DNA of 64,000 nt from contig NZ_QQSV01000006.1 in assembly GCF_003351145.1 (NCBI RefSeq), forward strand, positions 1-64,000, given 5' to 3'. Below are positions 50,614-59,983 of this stretch, piece after piece. The stretch comes from Meiothermus sp. QL-1. GTDB taxonomy: Bacteria > Deinococcota > Deinococci > Deinococcales > Thermaceae. The notes under the pieces are model-generated. The model did not search any database. It worked only from the letters and a program-made list of their open reading frames with translations, and was not told the origin of the DNA. Position 1 is the stretch's first letter. Each line of letters opens with the position of its first letter. A program made the position numbers and the translations under genes.

Positions 50614-53352
50614 ATGAACCCTAAACGCCGCCTAATAGAACACCGCTTACCCCTCAAAGAAATCTCCGAGGCCTCGGCCCGCGAGAAGTCCATCCGCCAC
50701 GGCCATATCTCCACCCTGCACATCTGGTGGGCCAGGCGCCCCCTGGCCGCCAGTCGGGCTGCGGTGTTTGCCACCCTGGTGCCCGACACCGACGCCAACT
50801 ACGAGCTGGTCAAGAAAATCGTCCCCTGGGAAGCGGTTAAAGACGGCAACAACCCGGACATTCTGGAAGCCCGTCGTAGAGTTCTGGAGGCGAATGGCGG
50901 TCAGCCTCCCAGAGTGCTGGACCCCTTTGCCGGGGGTGGGGCTATTCCCCTCGAGGCCCTACGCCTGGGTTGCGAGACCTACGCCCTGGACCTGAACCCC
51001 GTGGCCTACCTGATTTTGAAGGCCACCCTCGAGTACCCCCAGAAGTACGGCCAGCCGGGTAGCCGTCCGGTGCCCGAGTACATCCGGGCCAAGGATGCCA
51101 AGGAGAACAAGGGCCGCCAGGCGCTTGATTTTGGTGTAGGGGAGTGGGCGAGCAGCTACCAGCAGAACCCCCTGGCCACCGAGGTGCGCTACTGGGGCGA
51201 GTGGGTGCTGGAGCGGGCCAGGGCCGAGCTCGCCGAGTTTTACCCCCAAGACCCTGACGGCAAGACCCCCGTGGCCTACCTCTGGGCCCGCACCGTCACC
51301 TGCACCAACCCTGCCTGCCGCGCCGAGGTGCCCCTGGTGCGCCAGTGGTGGCTGGCTAAAAAGGACAAAAAGCGCATTGCCCTGAAGCCCCTGGTGGACG
51401 AACGTGCCAGGGCCATCTCCTTTGCGGTGGTAGAGGTAGGCAAGGGCGAGGACTGGCCCGAGAAGGGCACCATTGAGCGGGGGAATGCCACGTGTTTGGT
51501 TTGTGGTTCGGCAATTCCTTCATCCGAGACCCAAGTTCAAGCTAAAGAAAGAAGGTGGAAAGAGCGACTTTTGGCAGTCATTCTGGGTAGCCAGGATGAA
51601 AACGGTAAGACTTACCGACCAGCTACATCAGATGATGAGGCTTTTTTTGAAAAAGCCAGGTTGAAGCTGGATGAGCTCAAGCATGGGGAGAATCTATTTG
51701 GCGAGCTTCCTTTGATTCCCGATGAGCCCATTCCTTACGAGCCTCGAGCTTTCACACCTTGTATCTATGGTTTTGAGCAATGGGGCCAGCTCTTCAACCC
51801 CCGCCAGGCCCTGGCCCTGGTCACCTTCGCCAAGTGGGTGCGCGAGGCCCACGCCGAGATGTTGCGCCGGGGGATGGAGGAGGAGTGGGCTCGAGGGGTG
51901 GCGACGTATTTGGCACTAACAGTTGATAAAATCGCAGACTACAACTCAACTCTTTGTCGTTGGGCAAACCATGGCGAATACATTGGTAATACTTTCACAC
52001 GCCAGGCACTCCCCATGGTATGGGATTACGCCGAAACCGTTCCGATAGCTGATACATCTGGTAATTGGGAAGGTGCGTTGGACTGGAACATCAGGGTTGT
52101 TGAGCAATGTTCGCTAACTGCTCACCAAGGCAGCATTGTCTACCGTGCTACCGCCACCCAGCTTCCCTTCCCAGACGGCTTCTTTGACGCCATCATCACC
52201 GACCCGCCCTACTACGACGCCGTACCGTATGCCGACCTTTCGGATTTCTTCTACGTCTGGCTCAAGCGCACGGTGGGCCACCTCTACCCCGAGCACTTCC
52301 GCACCCCCCTTACCCCCAAAAGCCAGGAGGCGGTGCAGAACCCGGTGCGCCACGGGGGCGACAACCAGAAGGCCAAGCAGTTTTTTGAGGACATGATGCG
52401 CCAGGCCTTCCAGGAGATGCACCGGGTGCTCAAGCCTGAGGGCGAGGCCACCATCGTATTTGCCCACAAGAGCACCGAGGCCTGGGAGACCCTCATCAGC
52501 GCCCTCATCCAGGCGGGGTTCCGGGTGGAGGCTTCGTGGCCGCTCCATACCGAGATGCAAACCCGCCTGCGGGCTCGGGAATCGGCGGCCCTGGCCTCTT
52601 CCACCTTCCTCAACTGCACCAAGCGCACGGCCCAGGGAGGGGGGGCTTCGGTGGGCTTTTTTACCAACGTGCGCCGCGAGATGCAGGAGGCCATCCGTCC
52701 GCAGCTTTTGGAGTTCTGGGAGGCCGGCATTCGTGGGGCCGACTTCTTCATGTCCGCCATTGGGCCGGGACTGGAGGCCTACAGCCGCTACGACGTGGTC
52801 AAGCGGGCCGATGGGCGCCAGGTGGGGGTAGGGGAGTTCCTGGACGAGGTACGCCGCATTGTGCTGGAGTTCGCCCTGGAGCAGGTTTTGGGCGCAAAGG
52901 CCATGGGTGGGGTGGACGGGCCCACCCAGTTTGCCCTCCTGGCCCTCTGGGCCTACGGCACCGAGCTCCCCTCCGACGAGGCCCGCAAGCTGGCCCAGAG
53001 CGTGGGGGTGGAGCTTGCCGAGCTGGGTAGTCTGGTGCAGCAGAAGGGGGAGAAGACCCAAGTGCGCCTTTCCGCTGAGCGGGCCAAGGACAAGCGCCTG
53101 GGTCAGGCAGACGAACAGGGCCGGGTGTTCATGATAGATGCCCTCCACCGCACCCTCCTCCTTCGCCGCGAGGGCAAGCAGGCCATTGCCGACTATTTGG
53201 GGAAGGTGGGCTACCTGGAAAACGAAGTCTTCTGGCAGGTGGCCCAGGCCCTGGCAGAGGTTCTGGAGGGTACGGAGGAAGGCCGGGGCCTCAAGGAGCT
53301 TCTGGCGGTGCGCCAGGGGCTGCCCAGGGCTGCCGCCTCGAGGCTGTTCTAG
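50614..53352 (+). CDS. DUF1156 adenine-specific DNA methyltransferase with zinc-ribbon-like cysteines
   Basis: 912 residues. The N-terminal DUF1156 domain reads EISEASAREKSIRHGHISTL and LHIWWARRPLAASRA. SAM motif I is VLDPFAGGGAIPLEAL (about 102-117). Cysteine pairs at about 230 (CTNPAC) and 294 (CLVC) form a zinc-ribbon-like insert. Catalytic motif IV is ITDPPYYDAVPYADLSDFF (about 528). COG1743-type N6-adenine methylases of this kind are the modification arm of the DUF499-helicase loci. Codon use changes within the gene: about 51480-51780 and 51905-52135 are AT-richer than the rest. AGGGGG lies nine bases before ATG. The last four bases overlap the debranching-enzyme gene convergently. Confidence 0.87.
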   Translation: MNPKRRLIEHRLPLKEISEASAREKSIRHGHISTLHIWWARRPLAASRAAVFATLVPDTDANYELVKKIVPWEAVKDGNNPDILEARRRVLEANGGQPPRVLDPFAGGGAIPLEALRLGCETYALDLNPVAYLILKATLEYPQKYGQPGSRPVPEYIRAKDAKENKGRQALDFGVGEWASSYQQNPLATEVRYWGEWVLERARAELAEFYPQDPDGKTPVAYLWARTVTCTNPACRAEVPLVRQWWLAKKDKKRIALKPLVDERARAISFAVVEVGKGEDWPEKGTIERGNATCLVCGSAIPSSETQVQAKERRWKERLLAVILGSQDENGKTYRPATSDDEAFFEKARLKLDELKHGENLFGELPLIPDEPIPYEPRAFTPCIYGFEQWGQLFNPRQALALVTFAKWVREAHAEMLRRGMEEEWARGVATYLALTVDKIADYNSTLCRWANHGEYIGNTFTRQALPMVWDYAETVPIADTSGNWEGALDWNIRVVEQCSLTAHQGSIVYRATATQLPFPDGFFDAIITDPPYYDAVPYADLSDFFYVWLKRTVGHLYPEHFRTPLTPKSQEAVQNPVRHGGDNQKAKQFFEDMMRQAFQEMHRVLKPEGEATIVFAHKSTEAWETLISALIQAGFRVEASWPLHTEMQTRLRARESAALASSTFLNCTKRTAQGGGASVGFFTNVRREMQEAIRPQLLEFWEAGIRGADFFMSAIGPGLEAYSRYDVVKRADGRQVGVGEFLDEVRRIVLEFALEQVLGAKAMGGVDGPTQFALLALWAYGTELPSDEARKLAQSVGVELAELGSLVQQKGEKTQVRLSAERAKDKRLGQADEQGRVFMIDALHRTLLLRREGKQAIADYLGKVGYLENEVFWQVAQALAEVLEGTEEGRGLKELLAVRQGLPRAAASRLF

Positions 53353-55181
53353 CCGGGAATCTGAAGGCTCTTTGCCGAGCGGCCCATCTCCTGCAGAAGC
53401 CTGAGCATGTACACCACCGCCGCAGCATCCCAGGCCTGCGGCCGGCAGGCCGCCGGGTAGGGCACGGGGGGCTCGCCTGCCTGCCGCGAATACCCCCCCA
53501 CCAGCTCCGGCAGGCGGGCATCGGGCTGGCTCAGGGCCAGTTGGAAAAGGCCCTCCATGAGCCCCAGGGCCTCCTCGTAAAAGCCGTAGCGCACCAGCCC
53601 CCCGATAAGAAGGGCATTGTCATGCGGCCAGACCGAGCCGTTGTGGTAGGAAAGCGGGTTGTAGCGCACCTCGCTGGCCCCCAAGGTGCGCACCCCCCAG
53701 CCGCTGTAGAGCTCGGGCGAGAGAAGGGTCTGCACCAAAATTGGCGCCACCTCCCCGGGCACTATCCCGCTCCAAAGCAGGTGGCCCGGGTTCGAGGTGA
53801 GGATGGCCATGGGCTGCTTGGCCCCGTCCAGCCCGGCGGCGTAGGTTCTGCGCTCGGGCAGCCAAAAGCTCTGGTGGAAGGCCTCGCGAAGGGCCGCGGC
53901 CCGCTCCTCCCAGGGCCTGGCCTGCTCCGGCTGGCCTAAAGCGCGGTATAGTTCGGCAGCATCCAGGTAAGCGCGGTAGGCGTAGCCCTGCACCTCGCAG
54001 ACCGCAATGGCCCCCTCGGCCAGCGAGCCGTCCCGGTGGCTTTGGGAGTCGAAGGAATCCTTCCAGGACTGCACCCGGTGCCCCTTGTAGGGGTTGGGGG
54101 CGTACTCCAGGAAGCCATCTTGGTCGGGGTCGGCGTACTCCACCATCCATCTGAGGGCGGCTTCCCAGTGGGGCTTCAGGCGCTGCACCAGCTCCAGGTC
54201 GCTCGAGTCCTTCCAGTAGCGGTGCAGCAAGATAACGAAAAGCGGGGTGGCATCCACGGTGCCGTAGTAGCGGGCGAAGGGCACCTTACCCGTGCGCGAA
54301 AGCTCGCCCAGACGCGCCTCATGGAGGATTTTGCCCGGGGTCTCGTCCAAAAAGGGGTCCACCACCCGGCCCTGATGCCTGGCCAGAAAGGCCAGCACCC
54401 CCTGCGCAACCTCGGGGGCCCAGGGCTGCACCATGTAGGCCGTGAGCAGGGCATCGCGGCCAAAGGGGGAAACATACCAGGGTATGCCCGCTGCCGGGTA
54501 AAGCCCCTCGGGCAGCGAGAGCAGCAGGGCCCGAAGGTCGGCAATGGCCTGCTCCAGAACCCGCTGGCCCGGCCCCTCTACCCGCAAAGGAAAGCGGGCC
54601 CGCCAGTCCTCGTAGCTGGGCAGGGGCGGGGTATGGGGCTCGAAGGGGCTCTCGAGGCGAGCCTGAACCACCAGGTGGGCCTGCTCCTTGGGGGCCAGCC
54701 CGATGCACCAGCGGTAGCTGGGCGAGGCCGCGGAAGGCTGGGGGTCGAAGCGAAGGTGGATGGCCAGCTCTAAGCCGTCCTGGGCGGTATACCTGAGCCC
54801 TTCCACGCTCCGCTCCATCCTGGGCCCGCCCTTGACCTCAAAAAGGTCGGCAAAGTCGGCCCCGACCTCGAGGCTGAGCTCCACCCGCTGGGCCGAAAGG
54901 GAGGTGTTCTCCAGCCAAAGCTGGTCTTGGAATCCTCCTCGAACCATGACCAGCTCCCGCCGCAGCCCCACCACCTGGTCGGGGCCCGCCCAAAGCCCCC
55001 AGTGCTGCACCAGCCGGTCGGGCCTGGGGCTTTGCGAAAGCAACAGGCGGAAGCCGGGAAAACCCCAGGCATAGCGCGAGAGGTAGCGGGTGTCGTGCCG
55101 GTAGAAGCCCTGTTCCTCGCCTTCTACCTGGCCCTGGTCGGAAAAAACCGCGTAGGTATCGTCTTCCTTTAGGGGTAGCAT
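53349..55181 (-). CDS. Glycogen debranching enzyme (amylo-alpha-1,6-glucosidase type)
   Basis: 610 residues. An N-terminal GDE_N_bis domain (FSDQGQVEGEEQGFYRHDTRYLSRY) leads to an (alpha/alpha)6-barrel GDE_C domain with GIPWYVSPFGRDALLTAYM, DETPGKILHEARLGEL, YYGTVDATPLFVILLHRYW, DGFLEYAP and VWPHDNALLIGGL. Such enzymes hydrolyse alpha-1,6 branches in glycogen or related glucans. No signal peptide, so it acts on imported or stored glucan. Last gene downstream of lacI-type regulator, binding protein and two permeases, so it works on what that transporter brings in. Confidence 0.9.
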   Translation of the reverse strand: MLPLKEDDTYAVFSDQGQVEGEEQGFYRHDTRYLSRYAWGFPGFRLLLSQSPRPDRLVQHWGLWAGPDQVVGLRRELVMVRGGFQDQLWLENTSLSAQRVELSLEVGADFADLFEVKGGPRMERSVEGLRYTAQDGLELAIHLRFDPQPSAASPSYRWCIGLAPKEQAHLVVQARLESPFEPHTPPLPSYEDWRARFPLRVEGPGQRVLEQAIADLRALLLSLPEGLYPAAGIPWYVSPFGRDALLTAYMVQPWAPEVAQGVLAFLARHQGRVVDPFLDETPGKILHEARLGELSRTGKVPFARYYGTVDATPLFVILLHRYWKDSSDLELVQRLKPHWEAALRWMVEYADPDQDGFLEYAPNPYKGHRVQSWKDSFDSQSHRDGSLAEGAIAVCEVQGYAYRAYLDAAELYRALGQPEQARPWEERAAALREAFHQSFWLPERRTYAAGLDGAKQPMAILTSNPGHLLWSGIVPGEVAPILVQTLLSPELYSGWGVRTLGASEVRYNPLSYHNGSVWPHDNALLIGGLVRYGFYEEALGLMEGLFQLALSQPDARLPELVGGYSRQAGEPPVPYPAACRPQAWDAAAVVYMLRLLQEMGRSAKSLQIPG

Positions 55182-55217
55182 GCAAAACCTCAGATAGAAG
55201 CTGTGGTGGTTGGTTCA

Positions 55218-56579
55218 TCAACCCTTTATCCCGGCGGTGGACACCCCCTCCACGAAGTAGCGCTGGAAAACCACGAACAAAACGATGATGGGTATCATCG
55301 AAAGGAAAGCGCTCGCCAGCATCAACCCCCAGTCGCCTGCCACCCCGTAGGCGCTGCGAAAGAAGGAGAGGCCCAGGGGCAGGGTGTAGCTGGCCTGCTG
55401 CCCCGAAAGCACCACGGCGGCCTTGAAGAACTCGTTCCACATGCCCTGAAAGGTGAGGATGGTGAGCGCCCCTAGGGCCGGGGCGGCCAGGGGCAGGATG
55501 ATGCGGAAAAAGGTGGTGGCCGGGCTGGCCCCGTCTATCAGGGCGGCCTCCTCAATCTCGCGGGGGATGGACTCGAAGAACTGCTTCATGATAAACACCG
55601 CCCCGGCCCCCACCGCGCTCCACACAACCATCCCCCAAAGGCTACCCAAAAGGTTCAGGTCGCGCAGCACCAGGTAATTGGAGATGAAGGTGGCCTGGCT
55701 GGGCACGGTCATGGTGAAAACGATGAAGGCGAACAGGTACTGCTTGCCCGGCAGGCGCATGCGGGCCAGGGCGTACCCCCCCAGCGAGGCGAAGAGCAGG
55801 GTGGTGAGGACCACGGCCAGGCAGACGAAAAAGGTGTTCAGCGTCCAGCGGAGGAAGAAGCTCTCGCCCGTGTTGGGGTCCCTGGCCTCGTTGAAGACCC
55901 GCACGTAGTTGCGGAACACGTAGCCCAGCAGGCCAGGGGTCACGCTGTCCCAGCTCGCCACCCGGCCCCGGCGCTCGAGGCGGTTGGGGTCGAGGGCGGC
56001 GGCGTGGTACTGCTGCCCCCTAGGGGCCTCGACATCCAGGGGCAGCCTGGGCACCACCGGCAGGCCTTCGGCCCCCTCGGGCCTGGGGTAGCGGATGGTA
56101 AAGCCGTAGGTCACGAGCTGGCCAGGCTGGCCCTCGAGAACAAAGGGCCTGCGCTCCAGCTCCTCCACCTGCGACACCTGGGCATAGCGCGCCGCCTGTA
56201 CCTCCTCGAAGATGGCCCCCAGCCCAGCCCCTGCCCGTCTTACGGGCACGGTCACCAGGGGCTTTTCAGGGGTCTGGCCTTCGGGCACGAAGTAGGTGAC
56301 CCAGAAGGGCACCTCGGCCCCCGGGGCGAACCCGCCCGTCCAGGGGTTGCCGGCCCCAAGCTGGCCCAGCCGCCAGGCCGCCACCCAGTTCTTGGGCTGG
56401 GTCTGGGCGAAGCTGTAGCGAAAGGGCCACTCCAGCGGGTTGTCCTTCAGGCTGCCCAGGAAGGCCACGTAGAAGGGCCCCACGAAGAACACCGCCAGGG
56501 CCAGCATAATACCGTACACCCAGCCGACGCGGGCCCAGCGCTGGCGGGCCAGGTGGCGCTCATCGAGCTTTCCAGCCAT
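55218..56579 (-). CDS. Maltose-type ABC transporter permease (MalG-like) with long periplasmic insert
   Basis: 453 residues, about 170 more than the usual MalG. After the first membrane helix (YGIMLALAVFFVGPFYVAFLG) comes a long soluble insert (about 50-220) rich in beta strands, then five helices with the EAA motif EEAALIDGASPATTFFRIILPLAAPAL. The insert should face the periplasm and contact the binding protein. Partner of the MalF-like gene upstream (eight-base gap). Confidence 0.9.
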   Translation of the reverse strand: MAGKLDERHLARQRWARVGWVYGIMLALAVFFVGPFYVAFLGSLKDNPLEWPFRYSFAQTQPKNWVAAWRLGQLGAGNPWTGGFAPGAEVPFWVTYFVPEGQTPEKPLVTVPVRRAGAGLGAIFEEVQAARYAQVSQVEELERRPFVLEGQPGQLVTYGFTIRYPRPEGAEGLPVVPRLPLDVEAPRGQQYHAAALDPNRLERRGRVASWDSVTPGLLGYVFRNYVRVFNEARDPNTGESFFLRWTLNTFFVCLAVVLTTLLFASLGGYALARMRLPGKQYLFAFIVFTMTVPSQATFISNYLVLRDLNLLGSLWGMVVWSAVGAGAVFIMKQFFESIPREIEEAALIDGASPATTFFRIILPLAAPALGALTILTFQGMWNEFFKAAVVLSGQQASYTLPLGLSFFRSAYGVAGDWGLMLASAFLSMIPIIVLFVVFQRYFVEGVSTAGIKG

Positions 56580-56587
56580 AGAACACC

Positions 56588-57679
56588 TCAGTGGGCCTTC
56601 TCCGAAATGCCCAAGGCCCGCTGCAAAAGCACGATGGCGAAGGTCAGCCCGGCCAGGACCAGGGCTGCCGCCGAGGCCAGCCCTACCTTGCCCTCCCCGC
56701 TAAAGACGTTGTTGTAGACGTAGTAGGCCAGGACGATGATCGAGTCCAGAGGGGCCGCATCTCCCATCAGCGCCACCTGGTCGAACATCTGCAGGGTGCC
56801 TATAAGCGAGAGGGTGACCACCAAGAAGGTGACCGGGCGCAGCATGGGCACCGTCACATGGAGAAACTGCTGCCAGGGGGTGGCCCCGTCGATGGAGGCC
56901 GCCTCGTAGAGGCTCCTGGGGATGTCCTGCAGGCCTGCTAGAAAGATGAGCATCAGGGTGGGGATGGTGGTGAAGGTGTTGAGGATGATGATGCTCCAAA
57001 GCGGGATGGGCACCCCCAAAAAGCGGTCGGGGTTGGTGAGCCAGGTGAACTCGGGAGGACGGGCCTCGAGGGGCCGCACCACCCCCAGGGCCGAAAGCCC
57101 CCAGGTGAAGGCCAGGGCCAACACCAGCGAAAGGGCTGCCAGCGCGGGGTCGGTGAGGGGGACCGCCACCCCTCGCCGCCGCTCCAGGCCCACCTGTAGG
57201 AGCTGGGCCAGCGCGAAAATTCCCAAAAAGGTGAGCCAGACCGGGGCGGTGGCGCTGACATACCCCAGGAAGGTGTTGAGAAACCCGGTCTTCTGGAAAA
57301 ACCAGATGGCGATCACCGTCACCGCCGCCGAGGAGAGCACGCTGGGCAGGTAGTAGACCGTGCGGAAGAAGATGATGCCCCGCAGGCGCTGGTTGAGCAC
57401 CGCGGCCAGGGCCAGCGCGAGGCTGGTCTGCAGCGTGGTCACGATGAACATGAAGCTGAGGGAGTGGCTAAGGGCGGTCAGAAAGCGAGGCTCGCGCAGC
57501 AGCTCGGCAAAGTTGGCCAGCCCCACGAAGCGGACCTCCTGGCCCAGAAGGGTGGCATCGGTAAAGCTGAAGCCCACCGTGCGCACAAAGGCGAAAACGA
57601 AAAAGATGCCCAGGTGGATGAGAAAGGGGGCCAGGAACAGAAGGGCGTAGAAAGCCTCCAAGCGCTCTGAGCGACGCAT
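56588..57679 (-). CDS. Maltose-type ABC transporter permease (MalF-like)
   Basis: 363 residues, six to eight membrane helices with a periplasmic loop between (LGVVRPLEARPPEFTWLTNPDRF). The EAA coupling motif is YEAASIDGATPWQQFLHVTVPMLRPV. With MalG-like and an ATPase coded elsewhere (MsiK-type, not in this window) it imports an oligosaccharide such as maltose, maltodextrin or trehalose. Confidence 0.92.
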   Translation of the reverse strand: MRRSERLEAFYALLFLAPFLIHLGIFFVFAFVRTVGFSFTDATLLGQEVRFVGLANFAELLREPRFLTALSHSLSFMFIVTTLQTSLALALAAVLNQRLRGIIFFRTVYYLPSVLSSAAVTVIAIWFFQKTGFLNTFLGYVSATAPVWLTFLGIFALAQLLQVGLERRRGVAVPLTDPALAALSLVLALAFTWGLSALGVVRPLEARPPEFTWLTNPDRFLGVPIPLWSIIILNTFTTIPTLMLIFLAGLQDIPRSLYEAASIDGATPWQQFLHVTVPMLRPVTFLVVTLSLIGTLQMFDQVALMGDAAPLDSIIVLAYYVYNNVFSGEGKVGLASAAALVLAGLTFAIVLLQRALGISEKAH

Positions 57680-57695
57680 ACTTTAGACTCCAAGA

Positions 57696-57722
57696 GTGGG
57701 TGGGGCTCGAGGCCCCACCCAC
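57696..57722 (-). terminator. Strong hairpin between binding-protein and permease genes
   Basis: Eleven-base perfect stem (57696-57706 with 57712-57722) and TCGAG loop, starting three bases after the binding-protein stop. It would protect or partly terminate the message so that more binding protein than permease is made. Confidence 0.75.
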
Positions 57723-57725
57723 CCC

Positions 57726-58958
57726 TTAGCGCTCAATGCGGTTCAGCTCGGCCTGGGCATCGGCTATAGCCTGGTCCACCGTCTTCCGGCCAGTAATCAC
57801 CGCCTGCAAGGCCTCGTTGATGGGCCGCATCCAGTTGCCCCCATCAAGGGCACCGAACTTGAAGGGCAGCACCGCCCCGCCCACGCTGGTGGAACCCTGG
57901 AAGACCACCCGGTTGAGCTCGTTCTCCCTGCCCGGGCGCTGGAGGACGGGGCTGTTGGCCAGGGCGCTGCGGCTTGGGAGGGCCAGGCCACGGGAAAGAA
58001 TCCAGTTCTGGGCCTCCACGCTGGTGAGCTGGCGCAGCACCTTGGCTGCGGCCTCCTTGTTGCGCGAAGCGGCGTTCATGCTCCAGGAGACGGTGAAGAT
58101 GAAGTTCCCGCGCTGCCGGGTGACTGGGTCAAGGGGAATGAAAGTGGTGCCGTAGCGCAGGTTGGGGGCCTTGTCGCGCAGGAAAGCCCCAATCCAGGCC
58201 CCCTCGATGGCCACCGCGGCCTTCTCGGCCCCAAAGCAGCCACCCGTCCAGCCCTCCCCCAGGTCCTGGGCCAGCCTGCCCGCCCCGTCCCGCACCAGGC
58301 TGGTGTACCACTCGAAGGCCCGGCGGAAGTTGGCGTCCAGCACGGTGCGACCCTGGGCGTTGAAGGGCCGCCAGCCGGTGGCGTGGGCGAAGGCTCCGAA
58401 TCGGGCATGGTCGGCCACCACGCAAAGCCCCACCACATCCTTCAAAGCGGCCTGCACCCTTCTGAGCTTGTCCTTGAAGGTGTCCCAGGTATCGGTCTGG
58501 TTGGGGTAGGGCACCTTGGCCTCATCGAAGAGGTCCCTGTTGAACTGCACCGCCAGGGTGTTGAAATCCTTGGGCAGCCCGTACACGTTGCCCCTGAGGG
58601 TGAAAGCGTTTAGAAGATTGCGGTTGAACACCGCCAGTTCCTGCGGGGTGAAGTAGCGGTTCAGGGGCTCTACCCGCCCCGAGGCGAAAAGGGGCTCCGA
58701 CCAGAAGATGTCCACGTAGAAGAGGTCGGCTGCAGTACCCGCCGAGATGGCGTTGAGGAGGGCAGCCCGGTAGTCGCCCTCAATGCCCTGGTACTCGGCT
58801 CGGATTCCCTCCCGCTCCAGCGCAGGGTTCACGATCTCCCGCACCAGGCTGCTCATGATGGCGGTGTCGTTGCCGCCAAAGCCCTGCAGCCGCACCACAG
58901 TTTGCGCTGAGGCCATCCCCAGCGCCGCCAGAAAGACCAAAACCATCCAGTGCTTCAT
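57726..58958 (-). CDS. Sugar ABC transporter, solute-binding protein (MalE/cluster-B type)
   Basis: 410 residues. Signal peptide (WMVLVFLAALGMASAQ), then a type-1 extracellular domain: VVRLQGFGGNDTAIMSSL, ADLFYVDIFWSEPLFASGRVEPL, VYGLPKDFNTLAVQFNRDLF, EKAAVAIEGAWIGAFL and GLALPSRSALANSPVLQ. It captures the sugar for the permeases downstream. Second gene of the operon after the LacI-type regulator. Confidence 0.9.
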   Translation of the reverse strand: MKHWMVLVFLAALGMASAQTVVRLQGFGGNDTAIMSSLVREIVNPALEREGIRAEYQGIEGDYRAALLNAISAGTAADLFYVDIFWSEPLFASGRVEPLNRYFTPQELAVFNRNLLNAFTLRGNVYGLPKDFNTLAVQFNRDLFDEAKVPYPNQTDTWDTFKDKLRRVQAALKDVVGLCVVADHARFGAFAHATGWRPFNAQGRTVLDANFRRAFEWYTSLVRDGAGRLAQDLGEGWTGGCFGAEKAAVAIEGAWIGAFLRDKAPNLRYGTTFIPLDPVTRQRGNFIFTVSWSMNAASRNKEAAAKVLRQLTSVEAQNWILSRGLALPSRSALANSPVLQRPGRENELNRVVFQGSTSVGGAVLPFKFGALDGGNWMRPINEALQAVITGRKTVDQAIADAQAELNRIER

Positions 58959-58997
58959 GTTCTTTCCTCCTCTCCTCGGCCAACGAAGACGCGCAAA

Positions 58998-59981
58998 CTA
59001 CGCCGTCTCCACCTCCTTCAAGCGGGTAGTCCCCCGCACCACCAGCCGCACCGGCACCCGCACCCCCCGGGGCTCGGCCCCCCCCAGGGCTTCGCGGAGC
59101 AAGCCGGCGGCGATCCGGGCAATCTGGGCGATGTCCTGGCGGATGGTGGTGAGGCCCTCGCCCACCTCGGGCAGATCGTCGTAGCCCACCAGCGAAACGT
59201 CCTGCGGAACGCGCAGGCCCAGGTCCTCCAGAGCGGCCCTGGCCCCCACCGCCATCTCGTCGGAGGCTGCGAACAAAGCGGAAAAGCGCAACCCCCCCTC
59301 CCAGGCCCTGCGCAGCACGCGGTAGGCCGTAAGGGTGGAGAAGTCGCCGTCCAGCACCAGCTCAGGCCGGTAGGCCACACCGTAGGCCTCCAAAGCCCGG
59401 CGGTAGCCGCGCAGCCGCTCGCGCCCAGCCTGGTGGTGGGGCTGGCCGGTGAGGTGGGCAATCTCGCGGTGGCCCAGCTCGAGCAGGTGGCGGGTTGCCG
59501 CATAGCCCCCTGCCTCGTCGTCCGGGGCCACCCAGAAACTCCCTGGGTAGACCCCCACCAGCACATGGGGGACCCCCGCCTGGGCCAGGGCCTCCAGGCG
59601 GGGGTCGTGGTCGTGGGCCCCCAGGAGAATATAGCCCCGCGCAGCCCGCAGGGGCAGGCCTGCCGGGTCGGTGGGGGTCTCCTCCAGACGCAGCCCCTCC
59701 TGCCACAAGGCCTCGGAGAGGTGCTCGAAAAGCAGCACGAAGTAGGGGATGTAGCGGCGTACCCCAGGGGCCAGCAGGATGCCCACCACCTCGCCCTTGC
59801 CAGCGAGCTCGCGGGCCGCTTGCATGGGAACGTACCCGAGGCGCTTCACCACCTCGAGCACCCGCTCCCGGGTTCTGGGATGCACCCCAGGCCGCTGGTT
59901 CAACACCCGGCTCACGGTGCCGGTGGAGACCCCGGCCAGGCGGGCCACGTCCTGTATGGTGGGGGTGCGGTTGGGCTCCAT
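58998..59981 (-). CDS. LacI-family transcriptional regulator
   Basis: 327 residues. The N-terminal helix-turn-helix is TIQDVARLAGVSTGTVSRVLNQRPGVHPRTRERVLE with the hinge QAARELAGKG, and a periplasmic-binding-protein-like sensor follows (VVGILLAPGVRRYIPYF, FAASDEMAVGARAAL, VSLVGYDDLPEVGEGLTTIRQD). It should repress the transporter-debranching operon until its sugar is present. Two matching operators flank its own promoter. Confidence 0.92.
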   Translation of the reverse strand: MEPNRTPTIQDVARLAGVSTGTVSRVLNQRPGVHPRTRERVLEVVKRLGYVPMQAARELAGKGEVVGILLAPGVRRYIPYFVLLFEHLSEALWQEGLRLEETPTDPAGLPLRAARGYILLGAHDHDPRLEALAQAGVPHVLVGVYPGSFWVAPDDEAGGYAATRHLLELGHREIAHLTGQPHHQAGRERLRGYRRALEAYGVAYRPELVLDGDFSTLTAYRVLRRAWEGGLRFSALFAASDEMAVGARAALEDLGLRVPQDVSLVGYDDLPEVGEGLTTIRQDIAQIARIAAGLLREALGGAEPRGVRVPVRLVVRGTTRLKEVETA

Positions 59982-59983
59982 GG

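Noticed and set aside
44133-53352. BREX or DISARM system
   Set aside because: The methylase, ATPase and helicase families differ (DUF1156, DUF499, SNF2-DUF3883), and no PglZ, BrxC, DrmA/DrmB or phospholipase-D gene is present.
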